A stretch of 64,000 nt of DNA from Achromobacter aegrifaciens (GTDB taxonomy: Bacteria; Pseudomonadota; Gammaproteobacteria; Burkholderiales; Burkholderiaceae_B): assembly GCF_902859735.1 (NCBI RefSeq), contig NZ_CADIJY010000004.1, positions 62,001 through 126,000 on the forward strand. Reading direction: 5' to 3'. The notes below the pieces were generated by a model. That model saw only the letters and a list, made by a program, of their open reading frames with translations. It was not told the origin of the DNA and did no database searches. Positions 8,050 to 17,994 of this stretch are shown here, piece by piece. How positions within the stretch are numbered: position 1 is the stretch's first letter; every line of letters begins with the position of its first letter. Made by a program: the position numbers and the translations under genes.

Positions 8050-8211
8050 CCCGTCGGCGCGGGCGCCTGGGTGGCGAGCAACCTCGATGCGCCCGAGGGA
8101 ATCTGAAGGGAAGGCCGCAGGCCTGGACGAAGATGACGACGGGGCAGTCCGGAGCGAAGGCTCCGGACCGCAATCGTGGGCGCTCGCCACCCAGGCGCCC
8201 GCGCCGACGGG
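8050..8211. repeat. Structured inverted-repeat element (30-bp perfect arms)
   Basis: The 30-base arms at 8050-8079 and 8182-8211 are exact reverse complements, separated by 102 bases. Pairing probably continues inward with small bulges (CGAT/ATCG and GCG/CGC). The loop holds two further exact hairpins: GGCC-GCA-GGCC (8113-8123) and GTCCGGAGC-GAAG-GCTCCGGAC (8147-8168). As RNA this would be a closed multibranch structure; as DNA it could be a dispersed REP or MITE-like element. No target-site duplication was found. Confidence 0.7.
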
Positions 8212-8274
8212 CGGCCTACGAAGCGCAGAAAACAGCAGCCGAATCCTCAACAGCCATCCCATACGGCAATCGCA

Positions 8275-9594
8275 TCACCCTCGAACCAGCAACACGACCG
8301 CGTGCAGTGCCACCCCTATCAACCCGCCCACCAAGGTGCCATTGAACCGTATGTACTGCAGATCCTTCCCCACGCTAAGTTCCAGCTCATCCACCAGATG
8401 CCGTTCATCCCAATTCTTCACCGTGCGGGAAATGTGCTCCGTGACCCCGCTACGCAAGCGCCCCGTCAACCTCCGCGCCCCGCCCAGCACGTGATTGTTG
8501 ATCGCCTCCCGCAACCCCGGATCCTCCCCCAGCTTGCGCCCCAAGGCCAGCAATGCGCTCTCCAGATGCCGCGCCAGCGCCGAATCCTCCGATGACAGAT
8601 CGCGCCTCAGCGCTGCATGGATATCGTCCCACAGCCCCTGCACGTACTCCTGCACCTTCGGATGATCGATCGCCCGCTGCTTCAGCGCCTCCACCTGTGC
8701 CGACAAGGCCGGATCATCCTTCAGCCGCCGGATGTAATCCTGCACCCAGGCTTCATAATCCCGCCGCACCGGATGCCCAGGCTCGGACAGCACGTCCCGC
8801 AGTTCCTCCACCAGCGCCCGCGCCAGCCGGTCCGCCAGATTGTCGGCAATTCCGTCCACCGACTTCACCACGTCCACCGCCGCAATGATGCGCGGCCATT
8901 CCTTCTTCGCGAACTTCACCAGCAGGCTCGAGGCCCGCGCCTTCACGTCCTCGTCGCCCAGATAGCCGCCCAGCCGCTCCAGCGCCGCGTCCAGCAGCTC
9001 CTGATGCCGCCCGTCACGCGTCAACAAGCCCAGCACCTCGCCCGCCGTATCCGCCGCGTCCCAGCGCCGCAGGTTCTTCACCACGAACTCCTGGATCACC
9101 CCGCGCACCGCCCGGTCGTCCAGCAGGTCCAGCGTCTGCAAGGCCACATTGCGCGCCCCCTCGCTCAAGGCCCGCGCCTGCCGCGGGCGCCCCAGCCAGC
9201 GCGCCAGGCGCGCCGCGGGATCGAACACCCGCAGCTTCTCCATCAGCGTGTCCGGATCCAGGAAATGGTCGCGCACGAACACCGCCAGGTTGTCCCCGAT
9301 GCGGTCCTTGTTGCTGGGAATGATGGCCGTATGCGGAATCGGCAGCCCCATCGGCCGGCGGAACAGCGCCACCACCGCGAACCAGTCGGCCAGAGCGCCC
9401 ACCGTGGCCGCCTCGCAGAACGCCCGCACCCAGGCCCAGGCGCCCTGCCCGCCCATGACGTGACTGGTGATGAAACCGCAGACCATCGCCACCAACAGAG
9501 CCAGCGCGGCGATCTTCATGCGCCGCAACTGCGTGCGGCGCGCTTCGGAAGCCAGCGCGGAATGCGTGGCGGCGGAACGGGGCATCTCTGTCAT
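8275..9594 (-). CDS. DUF445 family membrane protein (YjiN-like)
   Basis: 439 residues. A cytoplasmic N-terminus is followed by one clear membrane helix (about residues 28-50, IAALALLVAMVCGFITSHVM) and the family hallmark GALADWFAVVALFRRPMGLPIP (about 66-87). The large remainder is helical, and a second hydrophobic segment closes the protein (GTLVGGLIGVALHAVVLLV). This architecture and length match the DUF445/YjiN family, whose role is unknown. It is the first of two minus-strand membrane-protein genes here, separated from the GntP permease by 52 bp. Confidence 0.85.
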   Translation of the reverse strand: MTEMPRSAATHSALASEARRTQLRRMKIAALALLVAMVCGFITSHVMGGQGAWAWVRAFCEAATVGALADWFAVVALFRRPMGLPIPHTAIIPSNKDRIGDNLAVFVRDHFLDPDTLMEKLRVFDPAARLARWLGRPRQARALSEGARNVALQTLDLLDDRAVRGVIQEFVVKNLRRWDAADTAGEVLGLLTRDGRHQELLDAALERLGGYLGDEDVKARASSLLVKFAKKEWPRIIAAVDVVKSVDGIADNLADRLARALVEELRDVLSEPGHPVRRDYEAWVQDYIRRLKDDPALSAQVEALKQRAIDHPKVQEYVQGLWDDIHAALRRDLSSEDSALARHLESALLALGRKLGEDPGLREAINNHVLGGARRLTGRLRSGVTEHISRTVKNWDERHLVDELELSVGKDLQYIRFNGTLVGGLIGVALHAVVLLVRG

Positions 9595-9646
9595 GGGGTC
9601 TCCGGAAACGACAGACCCAGCATAACAATTACGGCCCGCAGCGGCG

Positions 9647-11035
9647 TCAGCCCAGCGGCGGCAGCATGTTGAACAGCAGCACCATGATGAGCCCGACCAC
9701 CGACACGATGGACTGCACCACCGAAATCGTCTTGGTCGCTTCGCCCATGGTCATGCCGAAGGACTCCTTCACCATCCAGAAGCCTGCGTGATTGGCGTAG
9801 TTGAAGAACAGCGAGCCGCAGCCGATGGCCAGCGCCAGGAGCGGCAGGTTCAGGCTGGGATCGGCGCCCGCCAGCGGCGCCAGCAAGCCCGCCGCGCCCA
9901 CGATACCGACCGTGGCCGATCCGGTGGACACCGACAGCAGCATGGCGATCAGCCAGCCCAGCACCAGCGGCGGCAAGGAAAACTGATGGGTCAGCTGCAC
10001 GATGGCATCGCCCACCTTGGCGCTGGTCAGCACCTGCTGGAACGCGCCGCCGCCCGCGATGATGAGCATGATGCCGGCGATGGGCTTGAGGCTCTTGCCC
10101 ATGGCGTCGCGCAACTTTTCCGCGTCGCCGCCGCGCATCAGCACCAGGGTGAAGGCGGCGAACAGCACGCCCAGCAGCATCGCGACCATCGGGTCGCCCA
10201 GGAACGCCGCCACGTGCATGGCGCGCGAGTCCTTGGGCAGCAGCATTTCCGCGCCCGCGTGCACCAGCATCAGCAAGGCGGGCAGCAAGGCCGCCAGCAC
10301 CCCCAGGCCTACGCTGGGCGCATTGCGGCCGGCAGCCTCCTGGCGGGTGGTGGTGAACTGTTCCAACAGCGCCTCGTCCGGACGCGTCGTCATGCGCGGC
10401 GAAATGAAAGCGCCATACAAGGGGCCGCCGAAGACCATGGCCGGCAGCGCCGCGATGAAGCCGTAGATCATGGTCGGCCCCACCGTGGTCTTGAGCGTGG
10501 CGATGGCGGTCAGCGGCCCCGGATGCGGCGGCACCATGCCGTGCATTGCCGCCAACGCCGAGATCACCGGCACGCCCACGTACACGTAGGCCGAGCCCTT
10601 GAATCGCTGCTGGCTTTCCAGCTTGCGCGCCACGCTGAAGATCAGCGGCAGCATCACCACCAGGCCGACCTCGAAGAACATCGGTATGCCGATGACGAAG
10701 GCCACCAGGGTCATGGCCCACGGAATCATGCGCGGCGAAGTATGGCTGAGGATGGCATTGGCCAGGCGTTCGGTCGTGCCCGAGTCGGCCAGGATCTTGC
10801 CCAGCATCGCCCCCAGCGCGATCACCACGCCCACCGCGCCCAGCGTCTTGCCGGCGCCATTGCTCAGGTTCTTGACGATGGCCACGGGCTCCATGCCGGT
10901 GGCGAACCCCACGCCGATGGAGACGATCAATAGCGCCAGCAGCGGATGCATGCGGATGCGCGAAACGATCAGCGCAACCAGCACCAGCACGCTAGCCAGC
11001 GCGGTAAGAAGCAATTGGACGTCGGAAGAGGACAT
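9647..11035 (-). CDS. GntP family permease (gluconate:H+ symporter type)
   Basis: 462 residues with 12-14 hydrophobic segments from the N-terminus to the last residues. Family words include HPLLALLIVSIGVGFATGM, GAMLGKILADSGTTERLA (about residues 77-94), GMVPPHPGPLTAIA (about 165-178), and near the C-terminus GSATVGIVGAAGLLAPL and GCGSLFFNYANHAGFWMVK. GntP proteins import gluconate or related hydroxy acids with protons. A gluconate-dehydrogenase-type operon lies far away in the same window, but no direct link can be shown. No operon partner is adjacent. Confidence 0.9.
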   Translation of the reverse strand: MSSSDVQLLLTALASVLVLVALIVSRIRMHPLLALLIVSIGVGFATGMEPVAIVKNLSNGAGKTLGAVGVVIALGAMLGKILADSGTTERLANAILSHTSPRMIPWAMTLVAFVIGIPMFFEVGLVVMLPLIFSVARKLESQQRFKGSAYVYVGVPVISALAAMHGMVPPHPGPLTAIATLKTTVGPTMIYGFIAALPAMVFGGPLYGAFISPRMTTRPDEALLEQFTTTRQEAAGRNAPSVGLGVLAALLPALLMLVHAGAEMLLPKDSRAMHVAAFLGDPMVAMLLGVLFAAFTLVLMRGGDAEKLRDAMGKSLKPIAGIMLIIAGGGAFQQVLTSAKVGDAIVQLTHQFSLPPLVLGWLIAMLLSVSTGSATVGIVGAAGLLAPLAGADPSLNLPLLALAIGCGSLFFNYANHAGFWMVKESFGMTMGEATKTISVVQSIVSVVGLIMVLLFNMLPPLG

Positions 11036-11173
11036 GGACGGGCCTGGAAAAAATGGGCGCGGCCCTGCGGCCGCTTGCCGATAGGAACACGGATTTTATG
11101 CCCGCCAAGCTGAACGGCCAGTCAGGAAAGGCGCGCGTCCAGGGCCTGCACGCGCCTCAGCGGGCTGGCCCCG

Positions 11174-12103
11174 CTAGCCTGCCGCCTCCAGCAATCCCGG
11201 CCTGCCTTCGTGCGCGGCCTGGGCACGCTCCAGGATGAATTCGATGATCATCGAGATCGCCCGCGGGTGGTGGCGATTGGGCATGTACAGCATGTACATG
11301 CCGCGCCCGAAGATGCTGAGCCGCCATTGCGGCAACGCGGCCACCAGTTCGCCGCGCGCAATGTCGTCGTGCACCACGTAGTCCGGCACCACGCCCACGC
11401 CCAGCCCCGCCAGCGTCGCGTCGCGCAGGAACGCGTAGTTGCGCGAAATCACCGTCGGCTCCAACACCACATGCTGCCGCGGCTGGCCGCCGTAGTAGGC
11501 CGAAAGCCGCAAGGGCCGGCCGATGACCGCCGCGCTGATGATGGGCGTGCGCGACAGCTCTTCCGGATGCTGCGGCAGGCCCCGGGCGGCGGCATAGTCC
11601 CGCGAGGCGCAGGCCACGTAGCGGACCTGGCCCAGCTCGCGCGCCACCAGGTTCTGCGGCGGCTCGGACATGATGCGCACCGCGATATCGACCTCGTCGC
11701 GCAGCAGGTCGTCCACGCTGTTCTCGAACAACACGTCCAGCACGATATCCGGATAGGTCCGCTTGAATTCCAGCAGCCAGGGCGTCATCACGAACTGCCC
11801 GTAGCCGCTGGGTACGCTCAGCCTGACCTTGCCCTGCGGCGTCTTGCCCAGGGTCTCGACGGATTCACGCGCCGCGGCGAGTTCGTCCTGGATGCTGCGC
11901 CCGTGGTGATACAGCTTCAGTCCGATTTCTGTCGGCTCCACATGCCTCGTTGTGCGCCGCACCAGCTGCATGCCTACCGAGCGTTCCAGCTGATTCAAGT
12001 GGTAGCTGACGTTAGCGCGCGTCATCTTCAGGCGGCGCGCGGCCTCGCTGAGGTTGCCCGCGTCCAGGATTTCCACCAGCAACGTCAGGGATTTGGTGTC
12101 CAT
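11174..12103 (-). CDS. LysR family transcriptional regulator
   Basis: 309 residues: an N-terminal winged helix-turn-helix (about 1-60, LTLLVEILDAGNLSEAARRL and VSYHLNQLERSVGMQLVRRT) and a periplasmic-binding-protein-like effector domain (about 88-295). It diverges from the acyl-CoA degradation operon across a 199-bp region with repeated GTCAA words, so it is the likely regulator of that operon, sensing a substrate or CoA-ester intermediate. It is CrgA/DsdC-like in general form; the ligand is unknown. Confidence 0.92.
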   Translation of the reverse strand: MDTKSLTLLVEILDAGNLSEAARRLKMTRANVSYHLNQLERSVGMQLVRRTTRHVEPTEIGLKLYHHGRSIQDELAAARESVETLGKTPQGKVRLSVPSGYGQFVMTPWLLEFKRTYPDIVLDVLFENSVDDLLRDEVDIAVRIMSEPPQNLVARELGQVRYVACASRDYAAARGLPQHPEELSRTPIISAAVIGRPLRLSAYYGGQPRQHVVLEPTVISRNYAFLRDATLAGLGVGVVPDYVVHDDIARGELVAALPQWRLSIFGRGMYMLYMPNRHHPRAISMIIEFILERAQAAHEGRPGLLEAAG

Positions 12104-12137
12104 TCCGGGCCTCCACGCCGCAGCAAGTCACCTCCAC

Positions 12138-12208
12138 ATTGTCAAATTTTTTTGACCTCAATGTCAATTATCGATGCCATTGTCAAGACTTCTTTACTGC
12201 GAAAGAAT
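12138..12208 (+). promoter_or_regulatory. Divergent control region with three ATTGTCAA-like repeats and promoter
   Basis: Direct repeats ATTGTCAA (12138-12145), AATGTCAA (12160-12167) and ATTGTCAA (12179-12186) lie between the LysR gene and the operon. The first also forms the inverted repeat GTCAAA-N4-TTTGAC (12141-12156). The third overlaps a candidate plus-strand promoter: TTGTCA (12180-12185), 17-bp spacer, AAGAAT (12203-12208). The arrangement of an upstream recognition site plus activation sites reaching the -35 box is typical of LysR control. Confidence 0.55.
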
Positions 12209-12302
12209 GAGGCCATAAAAGACGGGCCGTTCCTGGTCCGCCCGGCCCTAGCCCTCGCCCCCAGCGGCGCTCCGGCGGCAGGCCTCATCGGAGACACTGT
12301 CC

Positions 12303-14423
12303 ATGACAGACAGCGCAAGCACCGGCGCGGCCAACGCGCGCCGCTATGACGACATTCTCGTCGTCACCATCGACCATCCCCCCGTCAATGCCCTGAGCGC
12401 CGCCGTGCGCGGCGATCTGGCCGCGGCCGTGCGCGACGCCCAGGCCGATCCGCAGGTCCGCGCCATCCTGCTGATGGGCGCGGGCAAGAACTTCATCGCG
12501 GGCGCCGACATCCGCGAATTCGGCAAGCCGCCGCAGCCGCCCATCCTGCCCGACGTCTGCAACCAGATCGAAGCCAGCGCCAAGCTGGTGATTGCCGCGC
12601 TGCACGGCGCGGCGCTGGGCGGCGGATTGGAAGTGGCGCTGGCGGCGCACTACCGCGTCGCGCTCGCGGGCGCCAAGCTGGGCCTGCCCGAAGTGAACCT
12701 GGGCCTGCTGCCCGGCGCCGGCGGCACCCAGCGCGCGCCGCGCCTCATGGGCGCGCAGGCCGCGCTGGATTTGATGCTGACCGGCAAGCACCTCTCTGCC
12801 GGCGCCGCCCTGGAAGCCGGATTGGTGGACGCGCTCTCCAGCGAGACCGATCCGCTGGACGCGGGCCTGGCCTACACCCGGCAATTGCTGGCGATCGGCG
12901 CGGGTCCGCGCCGCACCCGCGACGCCGACGCGCTCGCCGACCGGACCGCCGCGCTGGCCCAGGTCGAGGCAGCGGCCGAACGCGTTGCCCGCACCACCCG
13001 TGGGCTGTATTCCCCCGGCAAGATCGTCGAAGCCGTACGCGCCGCCATCGAGCAGCCTTTCGAGGATGGCCTGCGCACCGAACGCGCGCTGTTCCTGCAA
13101 TGCCTGGACAGCCCGCAGCGGGCGGGCCTGGTGCATGCCTTCTTCGCGGAACGCGACACGGCCAAGATGCCGGGCCAGCAAGCGGCCCGGCCGCGGCGCC
13201 TGGAGCGTATCGGCATCGTCGGCGGCGGCACCATGGGCGCGGGCATCGCCGTCTCGGCGCTGGACGCCGGCTTTCCCGTGACCATGGTCGAGCAGGACGA
13301 TGCCGCGCTGGAACGCGGGCGCGGCCGCGTCGCGCAGGTCTACGAGCTGCTGGTCAAGAAAGGCCGGATCAGCGCCGAAGAGCGCGATGCGCGCATGGCG
13401 CGTTACACGGGTTCCACCCGCTACGATGCGCTGGACGACGCCGATCTCATCATCGAAGCCGTGTTCGAAGACATGGCGGTCAAGCAAGCCGTGTTCGCGC
13501 AGTTGGACCGCGTCGCCAAGCCCGGCGCGGTGCTGGCCACCAATACCTCGTACCTGGACGTCAACCTCATCGCCGCCGCCACGCGCGGGCCCGCCGACGT
13601 ACTGGGCCTGCACTTCTTTTCGCCGGCCAACATCATGAAGCTGCTGGAAGTCGTGGTGGGCGAGCACACCGCGCCCGACACCGTGGCCACCGGCTTCGAA
13701 CTGGCGCGGCGACTGCGCAAGATCCCGGTGCGCGCGGGCGTGTGCGATGGCTTCATCGGCAACCGCATCCTGGCCGTGCACCGCCAGGCGGCGGACATGA
13801 TGATGGAAGACGGCGCGTCGCCCTACGAGATCGACGCCGCCGTGCGCGACTTCGGTTATCCCATGGGTCCCTACCAGATGGCGGACCTGGCCGGCGGCGA
13901 CATCGGCTGGGCCACACGCAAGCGCCGCGCGCCCACCCGCGACCCAGCACTGCGCTACGTGCAGATTCCCGACCGGCTGTGCGAACGGGGCTGGTTCGGC
14001 CAGAAGACGGGCCGCGGCTTCTACCTGTACCCCGACGGCGCGCGCCAAGGCGAACCAGACCCCGAAGTCCTCGCCACCATCGATGCCGAACGCGCGCGCG
14101 CGGGCGTCACGCCGCGCGCCTACACGCAAGAAGATATCCAGCGCCGCTACCTGGCCGCCATGATCAACGAAGCGGCCAACGTGCTGCACCAAGGCATCGC
14201 GCAGCGCCCGTCCGACATCGACGTGGTGTTCCTGTCGGGCTACGGCTTTCCGCGTTATCGCGGCGGCCCCATGCACTACGCCGACAGCGTGGGACTGGAC
14301 CGCGTGCTGGCCGATATCCGCGGCTATGCGCAGGAAGACCCCGCCTTCTGGAAACCTTCGCCGTTGCTCGTGCAGCTGGCCGAATCCGGCCGCAATTTCG
14401 CCAGCCTGAACCAGGCCGGCTGA
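12303..14423 (+). CDS. Bifunctional enoyl-CoA hydratase / 3-hydroxyacyl-CoA dehydrogenase (FadB/FadJ/PimF-like)
   Basis: 706 residues. The N-terminal crotonase domain (about 1-190) carries the oxyanion-hole segments [15 protein letters not shown] and [14 protein letters not shown] and the catalytic glutamates in [15 protein letters not shown]. The NAD-binding domain (about 298-480) begins with [16 protein letters not shown]-terminal 3-hydroxyacyl-CoA dehydrogenase domains follow ([13 protein letters not shown], and [12 protein letters not shown] near the end). It hydrates enoyl-CoA and oxidises 3-hydroxyacyl-CoA. As first gene of the operon, next to a thiolase and two acyl-CoA dehydrogenases, it corresponds to pimF of the Rhodopseudomonas pim operon. 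It starts at 12303 after GGAGA. Confidence 0.9.
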   Translation: MTDSASTGAANARRYDDILVVTIDHPPVNALSAAVRGDLAAAVRDAQADPQVRAILLMGAGKNFIAGADIREFGKPPQPPILPDVCNQIEASAKLVIAALHGAALGGGLEVALAAHYRVALAGAKLGLPEVNLGLLPGAGGTQRAPRLMGAQAALDLMLTGKHLSAGAALEAGLVDALSSETDPLDAGLAYTRQLLAIGAGPRRTRDADALADRTAALAQVEAAAERVARTTRGLYSPGKIVEAVRAAIEQPFEDGLRTERALFLQCLDSPQRAGLVHAFFAERDTAKMPGQQAARPRRLERIGIVGGGTMGAGIAVSALDAGFPVTMVEQDDAALERGRGRVAQVYELLVKKGRISAEERDARMARYTGSTRYDALDDADLIIEAVFEDMAVKQAVFAQLDRVAKPGAVLATNTSYLDVNLIAAATRGPADVLGLHFFSPANIMKLLEVVVGEHTAPDTVATGFELARRLRKIPVRAGVCDGFIGNRILAVHRQAADMMMEDGASPYEIDAAVRDFGYPMGPYQMADLAGGDIGWATRKRRAPTRDPALRYVQIPDRLCERGWFGQKTGRGFYLYPDGARQGEPDPEVLATIDAERARAGVTPRAYTQEDIQRRYLAAMINEAANVLHQGIAQRPSDIDVVFLSGYGFPRYRGGPMHYADSVGLDRVLADIRGYAQEDPAFWKPSPLLVQLAESGRNFASLNQAG

Positions 14424-14448
14424 CCCGGACACTTTACAGGAACACGCC

Positions 14449-15630
14449 ATGCGCGAAGCCGTCATCGTCTCCACCGCCCGCACCCCCATCACCAAGGCGG
14501 GGCGCGGCGAATTCAACCTCATCGCCGGCCCCACGCTGGCCGCGCACGCCGTGCGCGCCGCCGTCGACCGGGCCGGCATGGACCCGGCCCTGATCGAAGA
14601 CGCGTTCATCGGTTGCGGCTATCCAGAAGGCGCCACGGGTCGCAATATCGGCCGCCAGGCCGTGATCCGCGCCGGCCTGCCGGTCGGCGTGGGCGGCGCT
14701 ACCGTCAACCGCTATTGCGCCTCCGGCCTGCAGGCCATCGCCTCGGCCGCCAGCCGCATCGTCATGGACGGCGCCCCCGCGATGATCGCGGGCGGCGTGG
14801 AACTCGTGTCGCAGATCCGCACCCGCGACGACGGCGTGAGCGGCATGGATCCGTGGATCGTGGCAAACAAGCCCGAGCTCTACCTGCCCATGATCGAAAC
14901 CGCCGACATCGTCGCGGCCCGCTACGGCATCAGCCGTGAAGCCCTGGACCATTTCGCCGCGCAAAGCCAGGCGCGTACCGAGGCCGCGCAGGCCGCTGGA
15001 CGGTATCTGGAAGAGATCGTTCCGGTCACCACGACCATGTCCGTCACCGACCGCGCCACCGGCGCCGTCAGCGAATGCGAAGTGACCGTGGACCGCGACA
15101 CCTGCAACCGCCCCGGCACCACCTACGACGCCCTGGCCTCGCTGGCCCCTGTGCGCGGCGCCGGCCAGTTCGTCACGGCAGGCAATGCCTCGCAGTTGTC
15201 GGACGGCGCCGCCGCCTGCGTGCTGATGGAAGCCGCTGAAGCCCAGCGCGCCGGCATCACGCCGCTGGGCGCGTTCCGCGGCCTGGCGATCGCCGGCTGC
15301 GAACCCGACGAGATGGGCATAGGCCCCGTCTACGCCGTGCCCAAGCTGCTTGCGCGCTACGGCCTCAAGGTGCAGGACATCGACCTCTGGGAACTGAACG
15401 AGGCCTTCGCCTCGCAAGCCCTGTATTGCCAGCAAAAGCTGGGCATTCCGATGGACCGCCTGAACGTGGACGGCGGCGCCATCGCCCTGGGCCACCCCTT
15501 CGGCGTCACCGGCGCCCGTCTGGCCGGCCACGTGCTGATCGAAGGCCGCCGCCGCGGCGCCCGCTATGCCGTCGTCACCATGTGCGTGGGCGGCGGCATG
15601 GGCGCGGCCGGCCTGTTTGAAATCTACTGA
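14449..15630 (+). CDS. Acetyl-CoA C-acyltransferase (thiolase, PimB-like)
   Basis: 393 residues, the standard thiolase length. The nucleophilic cysteine is in [14 protein letters not shown] (Cys about 88), the active-site histidine in [16 protein letters not shown] (about 350), and the second cysteine with the glycine motif in [14 protein letters not shown] near the C-terminus. It cleaves 3-ketoacyl-CoA with CoA, releasing acetyl-CoA, the last step of each beta-oxidation turn. It lies 25 bp behind the bifunctional enzyme and 9 bp ahead of the first acyl-CoA dehydrogenase. Fatty-acid and dicarboxylic-acid substrates cannot be told apart from sequence. Confidence 0.93.
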   Translation: MREAVIVSTARTPITKAGRGEFNLIAGPTLAAHAVRAAVDRAGMDPALIEDAFIGCGYPEGATGRNIGRQAVIRAGLPVGVGGATVNRYCASGLQAIASAASRIVMDGAPAMIAGGVELVSQIRTRDDGVSGMDPWIVANKPELYLPMIETADIVAARYGISREALDHFAAQSQARTEAAQAAGRYLEEIVPVTTTMSVTDRATGAVSECEVTVDRDTCNRPGTTYDALASLAPVRGAGQFVTAGNASQLSDGAAACVLMEAAEAQRAGITPLGAFRGLAIAGCEPDEMGIGPVYAVPKLLARYGLKVQDIDLWELNEAFASQALYCQQKLGIPMDRLNVDGGAIALGHPFGVTGARLAGHVLIEGRRRGARYAVVTMCVGGGMGAAGLFEIY

Positions 15631-15639
15631 GGATCCCCC

Positions 15640-16836
15640 ATGGACCTGGAATTCACCCCCGAAGAAAACGCCTTCCGCGACGAAGTGCGGGCCTTTCTCG
15701 CCAGCCACCTGCCCGAGCGCCTGTCCGCCAAGGTCGCGCAGGGCAAGCTGCTGACGCGCGCCGACATGGTCGAGTGGCACGCCATCCTCAACCAGCAAGG
15801 CTGGCTCGCCAGCCATTGGCCGATGGAATACGGCGGCACCGGCTGGAGCGCCGTGCAGAAGTACATCTTCGAAAACGAATGCGCGCTGGCCGGCGCGCCG
15901 CGCATCGTGCCCTTTGGCCTGAGCATGCTGGGCCCGGTGCTGATCAAGTACGGCAGCGAGGCGCAGCGCCGCCACTGGCTGCCGCGCATCCTGGACGGTT
16001 CCGACTGGTGGTGCCAGGGCTATTCCGAACCCGGCGCGGGCTCGGACCTGGCCTCCGTCAAGACCACCGCCGTGCGCGACGGCGACAGCTACGTGGTCAA
16101 CGGCCAGAAGACCTGGACCACGCTGGGCCAGTACGCCAACATGATCTTCTGCCTGGTGCGCACGTCACAGGAAGGCCGACGCCAGGAAGGCATCAGCTTC
16201 CTGCTGATCGACATGGCGAGCCCCGGCGTGGAAGTGCGCCCCATCATCACCCTGGACGGCGAGCACGAAGTCAATGAAGTGTTCTTCTCCGACGTGCGGG
16301 TGCCTGCGGCCAACCTGGTGGGCGAGGAGAACCGCGGCTGGACCTGCGCCAAGTACCTGCTGACCTACGAACGCACCAACATCGCCGGAGTCGGGCAATC
16401 GACGGCGGCGCTGGAACGCCTGAAAACGGTAGCCGCAAGACTACGCAAGCACGGACGTCCGCTATCGGAAGACCCGGACTTCGCCGCGCGGCTGGCGCGC
16501 GTCGAGATCGAGCTGGCCAACATGCGCACCACCAACCTGCGCGTGGTTGCGGCGGTGGCCGGCGGCGGCGCGCCCGGCGCCGAAAGCTCCATGCTGAAGA
16601 TCCGCGGCACCCAGATCCGCCAGGAGATCAGCGCGCTGAACCGCCGCGCCATGGGCCCCTATGCCCGCCCCTTCGTGCCCGAAGCGCTGCACGACGGCTA
16701 TGACGCACCGCCCATCGGCCCCCACGGCGCCGAGAGCGCCGCCGCGCAGTACTTCAACAACCGCAAGCTGTCGATCTTCGGCGGCTCCAATGAAATCCAG
16801 AAGAACATCATCTCCAAGATGATCCTCGGACTGTAA
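15640..16836 (+). CDS. Acyl-CoA dehydrogenase, PimC-like (large subunit type)
   Basis: 398 residues with the acyl-CoA dehydrogenase layout: helical N-terminal domain, beta domain holding CQGYSEPGAGSDLASVKT (FAD and substrate contacts, about residues 126-143) and VNGQKTWTT, and a helical C-terminal domain ending in FGGSNEIQKNIISKMILGL. It is a cytoplasmic FAD enzyme introducing the 2,3 double bond in acyl-CoA. Directly followed by a second, more diverged acyl-CoA dehydrogenase, it resembles the PimC/PimD pair described as large and small subunits of pimeloyl-CoA dehydrogenase. The pairing is inferred from order. Confidence 0.9.
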   Translation: MDLEFTPEENAFRDEVRAFLASHLPERLSAKVAQGKLLTRADMVEWHAILNQQGWLASHWPMEYGGTGWSAVQKYIFENECALAGAPRIVPFGLSMLGPVLIKYGSEAQRRHWLPRILDGSDWWCQGYSEPGAGSDLASVKTTAVRDGDSYVVNGQKTWTTLGQYANMIFCLVRTSQEGRRQEGISFLLIDMASPGVEVRPIITLDGEHEVNEVFFSDVRVPAANLVGEENRGWTCAKYLLTYERTNIAGVGQSTAALERLKTVAARLRKHGRPLSEDPDFAARLARVEIELANMRTTNLRVVAAVAGGGAPGAESSMLKIRGTQIRQEISALNRRAMGPYARPFVPEALHDGYDAPPIGPHGAESAAAQYFNNRKLSIFGGSNEIQKNIISKMILGL

Positions 16837-16845
16837 GGGCTGGCC

Positions 16846-17979
16846 ATGAATTTTGAACACACCGAAGACCGGCGCATGCTCTCCGACATGCTGCGCCGCT
16901 TTGTCGCCGAACAGAGCGACTTCGCCACGCGCGACCGCAATGCCCGCTCGGAGCGGGGCTACAGCCTGGAGCTGTGGCAGCGCTATGCCGAACTCGGCGC
17001 CATCGGCGCCCTGTTTGCCGAAGCAGACGGCGGACTGGGCGGGACCGGCTTCGACATTTCCGTCGTGTTCGAAGCGCTGGGCCGCGGCCTGGCCGTCGAA
17101 CCGCTGCTGGACGCGCTCATGGTCGGCAGCGCCATCGCCGAAGCCGGCACGCCGGCCCAGCGCGAGACCCTTGAAGGCCTGATCGCGGGCAGCATCACGG
17201 CCTCGCTGGCCCACGCCGAACCCGGCTCCGGCTATGAACTGGCGCACGTCGAGACCCGCGCCGAACGCACTGCAGACGGCTGGGTGCTCAACGGCGCCAA
17301 GGCCGTGGTCGCGGCGGGCGAGCACGCAGACCTGTTCCTGATCCCGGCCCGCAGCGCGGGCGGGCCGGACGACGAGGCCGGCATCAGCCTGTTCCTGGTC
17401 AGCGCCGGCACGCCCGGCCTGACGCTGCGCGGCTATGGCCTGATCGATGGCGGCCGCGCGGCCGAATTGGTGCTCGACGGCGTGCAGCTTGCGCCAGAAG
17501 CCTTGCTGGGCGAGGCCGGCGCAGGCTACCCGCTGCTGGAACGCGCCGCCGGGCGCGGCATCCTGGCGCTGTGCGCCGAAGCCGTCGGCGCCATGGACTG
17601 CGCTCGCGACGCCACTCTGGAATACCTGCGCACGCGCCGCCAGTTCGGCGCTCCCATCGGCAGCTTCCAGGCGCTGCAACACCGCATGGCCGACGTGCTG
17701 CTGGAGATCGAACAGGCGCGCTCGTCCGTGATCAACGCCGCGGCCACGCTCAACCATCCCGACCGCGCCACCCGCGAGCGCGCGCTGTCCGCCGCCAAGT
17801 ACACCATCGGCCGCATCGGCACCCTGGTGGCTGAAGAGAGCATCCAGCTGCACGGCGGCATCGGCATGACCTGGGAGCTGCCCCTGGCGCACTATGCCAA
17901 GCGCCTGGTCATGATCGACCACCAACTGGGCGACGAAGACCATCACCTGCGGCGCTACATCGCGCTGGGGCAGGCCTGA
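16846..17979 (+). CDS. Acyl-CoA dehydrogenase, PimD-like (small subunit type)
   Basis: 377 residues, 9 bp behind the previous acyl-CoA dehydrogenase. It has the acyl-CoA dehydrogenase fold but is more diverged: the FAD-contact segment reads AHAEPGSGYELAHVET, and the C-terminal RQFGAPIGSFQALQHRMAD and HGGIGMTWELPLAHYAKRL words are well kept. Such diverged partners act together with a conventional subunit in the pim-type and similar heteromeric dehydrogenases. Independent activity on another chain length cannot be excluded. Confidence 0.88.
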   Translation: MNFEHTEDRRMLSDMLRRFVAEQSDFATRDRNARSERGYSLELWQRYAELGAIGALFAEADGGLGGTGFDISVVFEALGRGLAVEPLLDALMVGSAIAEAGTPAQRETLEGLIAGSITASLAHAEPGSGYELAHVETRAERTADGWVLNGAKAVVAAGEHADLFLIPARSAGGPDDEAGISLFLVSAGTPGLTLRGYGLIDGGRAAELVLDGVQLAPEALLGEAGAGYPLLERAAGRGILALCAEAVGAMDCARDATLEYLRTRRQFGAPIGSFQALQHRMADVLLEIEQARSSVINAAATLNHPDRATRERALSAAKYTIGRIGTLVAEESIQLHGGIGMTWELPLAHYAKRLVMIDHQLGDEDHHLRRYIALGQA

Positions 17980-17994
17980 GCGGAGGACCACGCC

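Larger units (their letters stand above)
7743..8274. other. 530-bp gene-free stretch between sodC and the DUF445 gene
   Basis: No convincing gene is seen. The reading frames here have no family resemblance and appear to be set by repeat structure. The stretch holds the sodC upstream region, an exact 24-bp palindrome at 7958-7981, and a large inverted-repeat element at 8050-8211 (listed separately). Confidence 0.6.
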
